Of a DNA stretch of 64,000 bases, positions 37,483 to 45,922 are shown piece after piece. This DNA comes from Thalassobius sp. I31.1 (GTDB taxonomy: Bacteria > Pseudomonadota > Alphaproteobacteria > Rhodobacterales > Rhodobacteraceae): NCBI RefSeq assembly GCF_003031585.1, contig NZ_PWAA01000033.1, positions 207,250 to 271,249 on the forward strand, in the 5' to 3' direction. Position numbers and translations under genes: made by a program. Under the pieces are notes generated by a model. It was not told the DNA's origin. It worked only from the letters and a program-made list of their open reading frames with translations, and did no database searches. Positions within the stretch are counted from its first letter, which is position 1; every line of letters starts with the position of its first letter.

Positions 37483-38160
37483 ATGCAAGATACACAAGAT
37501 CCACAACTTAGCTGGCGTGACGATGGCGTGCCTGTTTCAGACCGTTTTGACGATCCGTATTTCTCCGTGGTCAACGGGCTTGAGGAAACACGCCATGTGT
37601 TTCTGTCAGGCAACGATCTGCCTGCGCGTTTCCGGGATGGGTTTCACATTGCAGAACTTGGCTTTGGCACCGGGCTGAATATGCTTGCGACCTGGCTGAT
37701 GTGGGTTGAGACAGGCCAGGAGGGCACGTTGCATTTCACCTCTTTTGAAGCCTTCCCAATGCAGGCCACGGAAATGGAACAGGCCCTGGCCCATTTTCCC
37801 GAAGCACATGCGATTGCCGCGCCATTTCTGGAACAATGGGCCGCAGGCAAACGGGTGATTGAGATGCCGGGGTTTGTCGCAAATATACAAATTGGCGACG
37901 CACGACAGATTTTACCTGACCTGGAATTGTTAGCAGACGCATGGTTTCTTGATGGTTTCGCACCAGCAAAGAACCCTGAACTCTGGTCTGAAGAAATTTT
38001 GCACGGGGTCGCAAACCACACAGCAAAGGGCGGGACTTTTGCCACATATACAGCAGCAGGCTTTGTGCGCCGCACATTAGACGCCACCGGATTTGATGTG
38101 ACCCGTGTGCCGGGATTTGGCCGCAAACGCCATATGAGCACCGGGGTTTTAAGGACCTGA
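37483..38160 (+). CDS. mnmD: tRNA (mnm5s2U34) methyltransferase MnmD
   Basis: A 225-residue SAM methyltransferase equivalent to the N-terminal half of MnmC. HVFLSGNDLPARF, the SAM loop AELGFGTGLNML near residue 70 and the catalytic region AWFLDGFAPAKNPELW are family marks; YTAAGFVRRTLDATGF and GFGRKRHM follow. The ATG 37483 is chosen since upstream residues are unrelated. It has no fused oxidase domain. The EamA transporter gene follows after 4 bp. Confidence 0.95.
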   Translation: MQDTQDPQLSWRDDGVPVSDRFDDPYFSVVNGLEETRHVFLSGNDLPARFRDGFHIAELGFGTGLNMLATWLMWVETGQEGTLHFTSFEAFPMQATEMEQALAHFPEAHAIAAPFLEQWAAGKRVIEMPGFVANIQIGDARQILPDLELLADAWFLDGFAPAKNPELWSEEILHGVANHTAKGGTFATYTAAGFVRRTLDATGFDVTRVPGFGRKRHMSTGVLRT

Positions 38161-38164
38161 AAAC

Positions 38165-39040
38165 ATGAGTGAAAACAACACCCGCCTGGGGATCTGGCTG
38201 ATGGTGGCCACCACCCTGGTGTTTGCGGTGCAGGACGGGCTGTCGCGCCATCTGGCGGATGAATACCACGTGATGATGGTGGTGATGATCCGCTATTGGT
38301 TCTTTGCGGCTTTCGTGATTTTTCTGGCCAAACAACAGGGGATCATGCGTGAAGCCCTGAAGACGGAACAGCTGGGTCTTCAGGTGTTTCGCGGGGTGCT
38401 TCTGGCTGGGGAAATCTGCGTCACAGTCCTGGCTTTTGTCTGGCTTAGTCTGATTGAATCCCATGCGGTGTTTGCCTGCTACCCCCTTATTGTTGCACTA
38501 CTTTCTGGTCCCGTACTGGGGGAGCAGGTGGGGTGGAAAAGGATGGCGGCGATTGCGATTGGCTTTGTCGGGATCCTGATCATTCTGCAACCGGGCAGCG
38601 GGGTGTTTTCACCGGCAGCACTTGTGCCGCTTCTGGGGGCTGCGATGTTTGCGCTTTACGGGCTGCTGACCCGTTATGCTGCGCGCAAAGACAGCGCCAT
38701 GGTCAGCTTTTTCTGGACCGGAATCGCAGGTGCGGTTGCCATGACCCTGGTGGGTATCTGGTTCTGGAAACCTATGGCAGGCGGTGACTGGATCTGGATG
38801 ATAACCCTTTGTTTTTCCGGCGTTCTGGGGCACTGGCTGTTGATCAAATGCTATGCCGTGGCTGAAGCCAGTGCAGTGCAGCCCTTCGCCTATCTGCAGC
38901 TGGTCTGGGTCAGTATCATTGGCGTGAGCTTCCTTGGGGAGACCCTGCGCACCAATGTGATGATCGGTGCTGTTGTGGTGGTTGGCGCGGGTGTTTTTGC
39001 GCTTTGGCGGGAACGTGTGGCGGCGAAACGGGCCGCGTAA
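38165..39040 (+). CDS. EamA/DMT-superfamily transporter
   Basis: A 291-residue inner-membrane protein with ten predicted membrane segments in two EamA repeats. PVLGEQVGWKRMAAIAIGFVG and SFLGETLRTNVMIGAVVVVGA end the two repeats with the GE motif. Probably a metabolite exporter; substrate unknown. Close to mnmD (4 bp) and likely cotranscribed. Followed at once by a family A repeat. Confidence 0.9.
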   Translation: MSENNTRLGIWLMVATTLVFAVQDGLSRHLADEYHVMMVVMIRYWFFAAFVIFLAKQQGIMREALKTEQLGLQVFRGVLLAGEICVTVLAFVWLSLIESHAVFACYPLIVALLSGPVLGEQVGWKRMAAIAIGFVGILIILQPGSGVFSPAALVPLLGAAMFALYGLLTRYAARKDSAMVSFFWTGIAGAVAMTLVGIWFWKPMAGGDWIWMITLCFSGVLGHWLLIKCYAVAEASAVQPFAYLQLVWVSIIGVSFLGETLRTNVMIGAVVVVGAGVFALWRERVAAKRAA

Positions 39041-39043
39041 TAA

Positions 39044-39092
39044 GCGGGGACCAGCCCCCACACCCCCGGGATATTTTCAGAACCAAAATGAG
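39044..39092 (+). repeat. Dispersed hairpin repeat, family A, copy 4
   Basis: GCGGGGACCAGCCCCC, then ACACCCCCGGGATATTTTC and AGAACCAAAATGAGG, beginning 3 bp after the EamA stop in gene orientation. Confidence 0.8.
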
Positions 39093-39180
39093 GAAATATC
39101 ACCATGCACAAAGCATGCACTTTCTATGCACATCTTATGCATATCAGGCGTGCGGGGGATTACGCACCTGTTAACCGGGG

Positions 39181-41166
39181 TTAACGGGTGCGGCGCAATT
39201 CCTCTGACAGGCGGATCGGGCTGGTTTGGCCGCTGAGGCGGGCGCGATAGACCACCATGCTTTCCATCACCCGCATCACGTAATTACGGGTTTCGCGGAA
39301 AGGAATATGTTCGACCCAATCCACCGGATCCGTGCGTTCGCGACGCGGATCACCGTAACGTTCCATCCAGCGGATCGGACGAGACGGGCCGGCGTTATAG
39401 CCAGCGGCAACCAGCGGGTAAGCCGTGCCAAATTCCTCGACCAGGCCCGCCAGATAAGCGGACCCAAGGCGTGCGTTATAGACCGGATCAGCCGTGAGAC
39501 CGGGCAGGTTATAGCTGACGCCAAGTTCGCCGGACACTTGCTGTGCTGTGCGTGGCATAAGTTGCATAAGACCACGGGCACCGGCACCGGACACCACCAC
39601 CGGATCAAATTCACTTTCACGCCGCGCGATGGACAGGGCCAGTTCCGGCACCACGGGCAGATTGCTGTCAGCCAGCGGATGCAGCGGGTAGTAAGCTGCA
39701 TGCAGGGTCAGACCACGCGACGCCGCACGTTTGCCGATCATCACCGCGATATGCGGTTCCTGCAAAGCAATCGCGAGATTGCCAAGCTGACCAATTTCTT
39801 CGCGCGGAAGGGTTTCCGTCAGATGGGTCAGGAAACGTTCTGACAGCGACAAATCCCCGGCCTGTTGCAGCAGAAACCCGGCCTGAAAGACGGAACTTTG
39901 CAGGAAAGGCGCCTGACGCCAGTTCGGGAAATCTTCGCCGCCGGTCAGGCGGGTATCCATGGCAACACCGACACGTTCAGCGGCAAGCTGGCCATAAAAG
40001 CTGGTCTGATGTTGCGCGCCAGCCCGGTAGAATTCGGCGGCGCGGGCGTCATTGCCCAGGGCTTCCTGCGCGCGGCCCTGCCAGTATCCGGCGCGGCCAA
40101 GGCTGATCGGGGTGAAGACGGCCTCTTTAAAGCGGGCGAAATGACGGGCGGCGGTTTCCGCGTCATTGAGTTTGCGCAGAGCGATGTAACCAGCCAGCCA
40201 TTCCAGATCGGCGTAATTGCTGCCGGATGACATGCCATGGGTTGCGGCCAGGCGATAGGCGGCGCGGTTTTTACCATCACGCATCAGCTGGCGGGCAATG
40301 GCGCGTTGCCAGTGGCCCCAGCGGTTGGCTTCGCCGGTGCCCGCGCTGCTGCGGGCCTGTGAAATGGCCAGTTCAGCGGCGCTGTCATAGCGGCCTTTGC
40401 GGGCGCGCCAGGTGAAGCGTTCCCAGGCAAGGCCGGGATCAGTCTGAAGGCTTGCGGGAATGGCTTCGATAAAGCCATCAACGCCGTCTTCATCAAAACG
40501 CAGTGCCATACGGGCACTGGCCAGAGCCTGCCAGCCTTCAGACACAAAGGGGCGCATTTTTGCGATCTCTGCGCGATCGGCACGCCAGAGGAAATGATCG
40601 AGGCGTGCGTTGTGATGATCCGCCAGCAAGCTGCCGTAACGACCAAGGAAGATCTCGCGGTCTTCATCTTCTTTCACCGGCAGGCTTTGCCATGCCGTCA
40701 CAATGGCGGCGCGGGCGTCATTGGGGTTGCCGGTTTCCCGCAGGGCGCGGGCGTAATACAGCGCACCATGGCCGGTCTGGGGTTTCTGATCTTCAAAATA
40801 AGCGATGACCTGACGCAGAGGCGTGTTTTCATCAATGCTGGCTTCGCCCCGGCGGCGCATCAGTTTCAGACCTGGCCAGTCAGACCGGCGGGCCAGAAAA
40901 TCGCGATATTCAGAAAAAGACCCTTCGGGCGACCGCAGGCGCAGCCACTGGATCACATCACGCCCGACGTCGCCTGAGGCGCGGGCGGCGGAAAGGGCAG
41001 CAGACCAGTCTTTTTCTGCTGCGGCTTCGAGGCCGCGGGACAGGGCTGCTGCCTGCTGACGGTTTTGCGCCTGAGCGTGACCCGGGGCCAGCATCGGGGT
41101 CAGAATCACAGCCAGACACAGGGTCAGGGTGAAGCGAAAGAATGATCGCACGGCTCTTTTCCTCAT
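39181..41166 (-). CDS. slt: Soluble lytic murein transglycosylase (Slt70-like)
   Basis: A 661-residue periplasmic enzyme. A basic N-terminus and signal (LTLCLAVILTPMLAPGHAQA) precede a long superhelical domain with tetratricopeptide-like helices (residues about 35-480), as in the Slt70 doughnut. The C-terminal SLT domain has ARRESEFDPVVVSGAGARG with the catalytic Glu, LMQLMPRTAQ, and AGYNAGPSRP. Second transglycosylase of the window besides the MltB type. Convergent with the EamA gene across a family A repeat. Confidence 0.95.
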   Translation of the reverse strand: MRKRAVRSFFRFTLTLCLAVILTPMLAPGHAQAQNRQQAAALSRGLEAAAEKDWSAALSAARASGDVGRDVIQWLRLRSPEGSFSEYRDFLARRSDWPGLKLMRRRGEASIDENTPLRQVIAYFEDQKPQTGHGALYYARALRETGNPNDARAAIVTAWQSLPVKEDEDREIFLGRYGSLLADHHNARLDHFLWRADRAEIAKMRPFVSEGWQALASARMALRFDEDGVDGFIEAIPASLQTDPGLAWERFTWRARKGRYDSAAELAISQARSSAGTGEANRWGHWQRAIARQLMRDGKNRAAYRLAATHGMSSGSNYADLEWLAGYIALRKLNDAETAARHFARFKEAVFTPISLGRAGYWQGRAQEALGNDARAAEFYRAGAQHQTSFYGQLAAERVGVAMDTRLTGGEDFPNWRQAPFLQSSVFQAGFLLQQAGDLSLSERFLTHLTETLPREEIGQLGNLAIALQEPHIAVMIGKRAASRGLTLHAAYYPLHPLADSNLPVVPELALSIARRESEFDPVVVSGAGARGLMQLMPRTAQQVSGELGVSYNLPGLTADPVYNARLGSAYLAGLVEEFGTAYPLVAAGYNAGPSRPIRWMERYGDPRRERTDPVDWVEHIPFRETRNYVMRVMESMVVYRARLSGQTSPIRLSEELRRTR

Positions 41167-41319
41167 TTTGCGCAGAATCGCGCTGTTTTGGCGGTAAATC
41201 TAGCGCATCTCCCCCTTTCCACAAATCACAATCCCGGATAGAGAGTTCGCGCGGCACCGATCCGCCGCGAGAAACAACATCTATGGCGATATATCGCCCG
41301 CAACAAAAGGAAGCGTATC

Positions 41320-42195
41320 ATGTTTACTGGCTCTCTGCCCGCACTGGTTACGCCGTTGAAAGACGGCCAGGTGGATTTTGTTGCGCTTAAGAAACTTGTG
41401 GAATGGCATATTGCTGAGGGGTCCGACGGTCTTGTGCCTGTGGGGACAACCGGCGAAAGCCCGACCCTGAGCCATGACGAACATGAACAGGTGATCGAAG
41501 CTGTTGTCGAAGTTGTGGCTGGCCGCATTCCTGTAATTGCCGGTGCTGGCAGCAACAACACCGTGGAAACCGTGCGTTTCCTGCAGCACGCGGAACGTGT
41601 GGGTGCGACGGCTGGTCTGGTTGTGACGCCGTATTACAACAAGCCGACCCAACGTGGGTTGTATGCACATTTCAAAGCGGCGCATGATGCCTGCAATCTG
41701 CCGATTGTGATTTACAACATTCCGGGTCGTTCCGTTGTTGATATGACACCGGAAACCATGGGTGAACTGGCAAAGCTGCCGCGCATTGTTGCAGTGAAAG
41801 ATGCCACCGGTGACATCGCCCGCGTCAGCCAGCAGCGCGCAAGCTGTGGAGCAGATTTCATTCAGCTGTCTGGTGAAGATGCCTCGGCCCTTGGGTTTAA
41901 TGCCCATGGTGGTGTTGGCTGTATTTCTGTGACAGCAAATGTTGCGCCACGTCTGTGTGCGGAATTCCAGGCAGCGACGCTGGCGGGTGATTACGCAAAG
42001 GCGCTGGAATATCAGGACAAGCTGATGCCCCTGCATGAGGCGATCTTTGTTGAGCCTGGCCTGACCGGTGCGAAATATGGTCTGTCAAAGCTGGGCCTGT
42101 GTTCTGAAGATGTGCGCTCGCCTCTGACCGGGCTTCTGGATGAGACAAAGGCGCAGATTGATGCCGCCATGCGTCATGCCGGCCTGATCAACTGA
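41320..42195 (+). CDS. dapA: 4-hydroxy-tetrahydrodipicolinate synthase
   Basis: Condenses pyruvate with aspartate semialdehyde in lysine and diaminopimelate synthesis. 291 residues, TIM barrel. [14 protein letters not shown] binds pyruvate, Tyr in [13 protein letters not shown] is the proton relay, and the Schiff-base Lys is in [10 protein letters not shown] near residue 161. AAGGAAG lies upstream of ATG 41320. Followed by a family A repeat and then smpB. Confidence 0.98.
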   Translation: MFTGSLPALVTPLKDGQVDFVALKKLVEWHIAEGSDGLVPVGTTGESPTLSHDEHEQVIEAVVEVVAGRIPVIAGAGSNNTVETVRFLQHAERVGATAGLVVTPYYNKPTQRGLYAHFKAAHDACNLPIVIYNIPGRSVVDMTPETMGELAKLPRIVAVKDATGDIARVSQQRASCGADFIQLSGEDASALGFNAHGGVGCISVTANVAPRLCAEFQAATLAGDYAKALEYQDKLMPLHEAIFVEPGLTGAKYGLSKLGLCSEDVRSPLTGLLDETKAQIDAAMRHAGLIN

Positions 42196-42216
42196 TCTGC
42201 CCATATCTGACAGGCA

Positions 42217-42262
42217 GCGGGGGCCAGCCCCCGCACCCCCGGGATATTTTCGCTGATAAGAA
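42217..42262 (+). repeat. Dispersed hairpin repeat, family A, copy 5
   Basis: GCGGGGGCCAGCCCCCGC hairpin, then ACCCCCGGGATATTTTCG and CTGATAAGAAAG, starting about 20 bp after the dapA stop in gene orientation. Confidence 0.8.
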
Positions 42263-42331
42263 AGACAAAGGGTGCCCGGTCTCTGCCGGGTGCCACTTTA
42301 CACCCGTGATCTGAACGCATAGATCATCCCT

Positions 42332-42814
42332 ATGGCTAAAAAACCCAAGACCGCAGAAGAAAAGAACTACAAAGTGATCGCCGAGAACCGGCGCGCGCGC
42401 TATGACTATGCCATTGAGGATGATGTCGAGTGTGGCGTTGTGCTTGAGGGGTCAGAGGTGAAATCCATGCGGGTGGGCCAGACCAATATCGCCGAAAGCT
42501 ATGCGGCGGTTGAGGAAGGCGAGCTTTGGCTGATCAACAGCTATGTCGCGCCCTATAAACAGGCGGTGATGTTTGGCCATGAAGAGAAACGTCGTCGTAA
42601 ACTCCTGGTATCGCGCAAAGAGCTGTCCAAGCTCTGGCAGGCGACCTCGCGCCAGGGGATGACCCTTGTGCCGCTGGTGATCTATTTCAACCATGTGGGC
42701 CGCGTGAAGATTAAGATCGGCGTTGCCAAGGGTAAGAAGAACCACGACAAACGGGCGACTGAGGCGAAGCGCGACTGGGGCCGTCAGAAGCAGAGGCTGC
42801 TGAAGGAAGGGTGA
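42332..42814 (+). CDS. smpB: SsrA-binding protein SmpB
   Basis: A 160-residue partner of tmRNA in rescue of stalled ribosomes. [12 protein letters not shown] at the N-terminus, [34 protein letters not shown] and a basic C-terminal tail ([19 protein letters not shown], in part) that reads the empty mRNA channel. The dapA-smpB linkage is common in Rhodobacterales. An ssrA gene was looked for near it and not recognised. Confidence 0.98.
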   Translation: MAKKPKTAEEKNYKVIAENRRARYDYAIEDDVECGVVLEGSEVKSMRVGQTNIAESYAAVEEGELWLINSYVAPYKQAVMFGHEEKRRRKLLVSRKELSKLWQATSRQGMTLVPLVIYFNHVGRVKIKIGVAKGKKNHDKRATEAKRDWGRQKQRLLKEG

Positions 42815-42844
42815 TCTTTATTACCTGAAGTGGAGACAAGAAAT

Positions 42845-43258
42845 TTGAGATTTCCACATCACTTTACAGTAATTTTGCTGGCAATAGCCGCCAATGCACA
42901 TGCAGACAGCACCCCAATTATCCTGGAAGGTATTTCACGTCATTCGGGAGAACCGATTGATTACTCACTGGTGCTGATTATTGATGATCAGTCCGCAGGC
43001 ATTGCCGTACAAGGCATCGGCTGCCTGGGAGAAGTAAGCGGTAAATTTCAAAGACAAGATCGTCTGACCTGGGTTTTAACTGCCTCAGATCCGGACTTTG
43101 CATGTGAACTTGTGATCAAAGACAATGAGGACGAGACTGTGGAAACAATACAAGGACCCGGTTGCTCTGCTTATCATGGAGCAGCCTGTGGACTGAGCGG
43201 CGTTTTCTCTGTTCCGGGTTCTAACGGACTGGCACCTGTATTCGACCCCGCGACCTGA
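42845..43258 (+). CDS. Small secreted protein, unknown function
   Basis: A 137-residue protein from a TTG at 42845 with GGAG 9 nt upstream; a GTG at 42830 is the alternative. It opens with a Sec signal (FTVILLAIAANAHAD). The mature part has several Cys (GCLG, FACELV, GCSAYHGAACG) that could form disulfides. Codon use is more A/T-rich than in the neighbours, hinting at later acquisition. Not recognised. A bulged hairpin (GAGGGAAAA / TTTTCCCCTC, 43273-43300) follows the stop. Confidence 0.6.
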   Translation: MRFPHHFTVILLAIAANAHADSTPIILEGISRHSGEPIDYSLVLIIDDQSAGIAVQGIGCLGEVSGKFQRQDRLTWVLTASDPDFACELVIKDNEDETVETIQGPGCSAYHGAACGLSGVFSVPGSNGLAPVFDPAT

Positions 43259-43300
43259 CCGCCCCTTTTTCCGAGGGAAAACCTGCTGGCTTTTCCCCTC

Positions 43301-43550
43301 AAAAAACCTGCTGCCCTTCTGCTACATCCGCCTCAATAAACCGGCTGAAGCCGGGCTGTTGTCAGCTGTGTCGGGGAATAGATGTGGCTGGCGGGTTCTG
43401 AAACGACAGGACCAGGCGGAAAGGTAAAGGCGGATTTATCGCAACGGCAGTTCACGGTGGCTCTCTCATGGGGGCGTCGTCCTTCCGGGGAAATTAATCG
43501 CCGGGTTAGGTGCAATGGACGCAGAGGCTTTATGGTCTCTGCGTCTTTTT
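43301..43550 (+). ncRNA. Candidate small RNA or leader ending in an intrinsic terminator
   Basis: About 250 bp with no convincing reading frame lead into a perfect intrinsic terminator at 43518-43550, although the last plus-strand gene ends at 43258 and sseA starts only at 43660. The stretch is hairpin-rich (for example CCGGC-TGAA-GCCGG at 43341-43354). It could be a free-standing small RNA or an attenuator in front of sseA. It was compared by eye with tmRNA, SRP RNA, RNase P and common riboswitch motifs without a match; 6S RNA could not be excluded. The 5' end is unknown. Confidence 0.4.
43518..43550 (+). terminator. Orphan intrinsic terminator upstream of sseA
   Basis: Perfect 9-bp stem GACGCAGAG (43518-43526) / CTCTGCGTC (43537-43545), 10-nt loop, then TTTTT. 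No coding sequence ends near it on this strand. The opposite flank is not T-rich, so it works on the plus strand only. Confidence 0.9.
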
Positions 43551-43659
43551 GTGTCTGTCACCTGAATAAATCCGTGTTTTTCTTGCGCAGCGGTTTTCAT
43601 CGGAGTAGGCAGAGAGAAAGCGCCCATGCGGCGCAGAGTTGCTATGCCGGGGGTAAGAT

Positions 43660-44514
43660 ATGACCGCAGATGATCCGAAAACACTGGTGTCCACCGACTG
43701 GCTGGCGAAACATATCAAAGACCCGGATCTGCGGATTATTGATGCAAGCTGGTATATGCCTGCGGAAGAACGCAATCCCCGTGCGGAATATGAGGAATGC
43801 CATATTCCGAATGCGCGTTTCTTTGACATTGATGCGATCTGTGATCCGCGATCTGAGCTGCCCCATATGGCCCCGCCGGTGGAACTGTTTATGTCGCGTA
43901 TGCGCGCCATGGGCGTAGGTGACGGGCACCAGGTTGTGATCTATGACGGGGCCGGTCTGTTTTCTGCGGCCCGTGTCTGGTGGCTGTTCCGTCTGATGGG
44001 CAAGACTGATGTGGCTGTGCTGGATGGTGGCCTGCCGAAATGGAAGGCCGAGGGCCGCCCGGTGGAAGATCTGCCCCCCATCGTGCGGGATCGTCACATG
44101 ACCGTGCAGCGCCAGGCGCATATGATCAAAGATGTGACCCAGGTGGCGGCGGCGTCTAAGCTGCAGGATTATACGATTGTGGATGCACGCGCTGCCGGTC
44201 GTTTTTCCGGGCTTGAGCCAGAGCCGCGTGAGGGCCTGCGGTCTGGTCGTATTCCGAATTCAAAGAACATCCCGTTCGCCACTGTGCTGAACGACGACAA
44301 AACAATGAAATCCCCTGCTGAGATCAAGGCTGTGTTTGAGGCCGCCGGTGCGGATCTGAACAAACCGGTGATTGCCAGCTGTGGTTCCGGTGTGACGGCT
44401 GCTGTGCTGTGCCTTGCGCTGGAACGTATGGGGAAAAAAGATCATGCGCTCTATGATGGCTCCTGGGCCGAATGGGGCATGTATTCAGACCTGAAAGTGG
44501 AAAGCGACGCATAA
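43660..44514 (+). CDS. sseA: 3-mercaptopyruvate sulfurtransferase
   Basis: A 284-residue protein of two rhodanese domains. The active-site loop is CGSGVTA near residue 234 in the second domain; the serine-threonine type loop CGSGV rather than CRxGxx marks mercaptopyruvate preference. The first domain starts VSTDWLAKHIKDPDLRIIDAS (part: STDWLAKHI). GGGGGTAAG lies before the ATG. One base separates it from the aminotransferase gene, which could supply mercaptopyruvate from cysteine, a plausible joint route in cysteine breakdown. Confidence 0.95.
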   Translation: MTADDPKTLVSTDWLAKHIKDPDLRIIDASWYMPAEERNPRAEYEECHIPNARFFDIDAICDPRSELPHMAPPVELFMSRMRAMGVGDGHQVVIYDGAGLFSAARVWWLFRLMGKTDVAVLDGGLPKWKAEGRPVEDLPPIVRDRHMTVQRQAHMIKDVTQVAAASKLQDYTIVDARAAGRFSGLEPEPREGLRSGRIPNSKNIPFATVLNDDKTMKSPAEIKAVFEAAGADLNKPVIASCGSGVTAAVLCLALERMGKKDHALYDGSWAEWGMYSDLKVESDA

Positions 44515-44515
44515 G

Positions 44516-45700
44516 ATGCTGACGAACCTGAAAGACCAGCCCGCGGATAAAATCCTGGCCCTGATGGCCGCCTATCGTGAAGATCCGCGCGATAATAAAA
44601 TCGACCTGGGCGTCGGTGTGTATAAAGACGCAACCGGCAAGACCCCTGTGATGCGCGCTGTGAAAGCCGCCGAGAAGAAGATCTGGGAAGAACAGGACAG
44701 CAAGTCTTACACCGGTCTGGCGGGTGATCCTGCTTATGGCGATGCGATGGTGGACCTGGTTCTGGGGTCCGCTGTGGCGCGTGGCAATGTGGCGGCGGTG
44801 GCAACACCGGGCGGAACAGGCGCGATCCGTCAGGGGCTTGAGCTGATCAAAATGGCGGCACCCGGCGCGACTGTCTGGCTGTCTGCCCCGACCTGGCCAA
44901 ACCATCCATCCATCGTGAAATACCTTGGCATGCCGATGGCGGAATATCGTTACCTGAATGATGATACCCCGACTGTGAATTTCAATGGTATGATGGAAGA
45001 TCTGCAGGGCGCGAAAGCCGGTGATGTTGTGTTGCTGCACGGTTGCTGTCACAACCCGACCGGCGCGAACCTGACGCTGGCACAATGGGCAGAAGTGATT
45101 GCCCTGCTGCAGGAAAAAGAACTGACCCCGTTTGTTGACATCGCCTATCAGGGCTTTGGTGACGGCCTGGAAGATGATGCGGCAGCTGTGCGTATGGTGG
45201 CCTCTGAAATGCCAGAGTGCATCATTGCGGCAAGCTGTTCGAAGAACTTTGGCATCTACCGCGAACGCACCGGCATTCTGATGGCGATTTCTCAGGATGA
45301 TGCATTGCAGGGGCGCGCGCAGGCGAACCTCGCCTTCCTGAACCGTCAGAACTATTCCTTCCCGCCGGATCATGGCGCACGTATTGTGGCGACGATCCTG
45401 AATGACGCGGAGCTGAAGGCTGACTGGATGGCGGAGCTGGAAGAGATCCGTCAGGGCATGCTGGGTCTGCGTGAAGCGCTGGCGGCGGAGCTGAAACGTC
45501 TGTCAAATTCCGACCGTTTTGAATTCCTTGCGCAGCATCGCGGTATGTTTTCGCGCCTTGGTGCGACACCAGAACAGGTGGAAAAACTGCGTGCCGATCA
45601 CGGGATTTATATGGTTGGTGACAGTCGCCTGAACATCGCGGGCCTGAACGCACAAACCATTCCGGTGCTGGCAAAAGCGATCATCGACTGCGGGATCTGA
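44516..45700 (+). CDS. Class I aromatic/aspartate aminotransferase
   Basis: A 394-residue PLP aminotransferase of the AspC/TyrB group. NKIDLGVGVYKDATGKTPVM shortened to IDLGVGVYKD; CCHNPTGANLT near residue 180; PLP-lysine segment CSKNFGIYRERTG near residue 242; Arg in GDSRLNIAGL near the end for the substrate carboxylate. Aspartate, aromatic acids or cysteine are possible amino donors. It directly follows sseA and precedes a terminator. Confidence 0.94.
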   Translation: MLTNLKDQPADKILALMAAYREDPRDNKIDLGVGVYKDATGKTPVMRAVKAAEKKIWEEQDSKSYTGLAGDPAYGDAMVDLVLGSAVARGNVAAVATPGGTGAIRQGLELIKMAAPGATVWLSAPTWPNHPSIVKYLGMPMAEYRYLNDDTPTVNFNGMMEDLQGAKAGDVVLLHGCCHNPTGANLTLAQWAEVIALLQEKELTPFVDIAYQGFGDGLEDDAAAVRMVASEMPECIIAASCSKNFGIYRERTGILMAISQDDALQGRAQANLAFLNRQNYSFPPDHGARIVATILNDAELKADWMAELEEIRQGMLGLREALAAELKRLSNSDRFEFLAQHRGMFSRLGATPEQVEKLRADHGIYMVGDSRLNIAGLNAQTIPVLAKAIIDCGI

Positions 45701-45722
45701 TTTTCCGGATTTTATGAAACAG

Positions 45723-45761
45723 AACCGCCGTATCTGAGGAGGATGCGGCGGTTTCTCTTTT
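45723..45761 (+). terminator. Intrinsic terminator after the aminotransferase gene
   Basis: AACCGCCG (45723-45730) / CGGCGGTT (45746-45753), followed by TCTCTTTT. Confidence 0.85.
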
Positions 45762-45783
45762 GCCTAATAGGCTGACAAAGCTG

Positions 45784-45815
45784 GTTTTCTAGTTTTCTAG
45801 TTTTCTAGTTTTCTA
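45784..45815 (+). repeat. Tandem 8-bp repeat (GTTTTCTA) x4
   Basis: Four exact head-to-tail copies of GTTTTCTA (equivalent to CTAGTTTT) in the gap between the aminotransferase and amtB terminators. The same unit in inverse orientation is repeated eight times at 61175-61238. Each unit contains CTAG. Confidence 0.95.
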
Positions 45816-45869
45816 GGGAAGTGGTGCGTCAACGCCTCAAGGGTCAAGACATATATTGCGCCCCTCCAT

Positions 45870-45903
45870 GAAAACAGAAAGGCCCGCCAACGCCGGCAAG
45901 CCT
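45870..45903 (-). terminator. Intrinsic terminator after amtB
   Basis: On the minus strand AGGCTTGCC / GGCGGGCCT form a 9-bp stem with two G-T pairs and a 6-nt loop, followed by TTCTGTTTTC; it begins 20 bp after the amtB stop. Confidence 0.8.
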
Positions 45904-45922
45904 TCCACTTTCATTCACACAA

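Noticed and set aside
43301..43550. tmRNA, SRP RNA or RNase P RNA next to smpB
   Set aside because: No tag-peptide codons, no T-loop, no GGAAGGAAGC-type loop and no P4 signature were found, so the region is listed only as an unassigned candidate.
43382..43663. 93-codon frame between the secreted protein gene and sseA
   Set aside because: It runs straight through the intrinsic terminator and shows no family features.
45784..45815. CRISPR array
   Set aside because: The units are 8 bp, perfectly contiguous and without spacers, and no cas gene is present.
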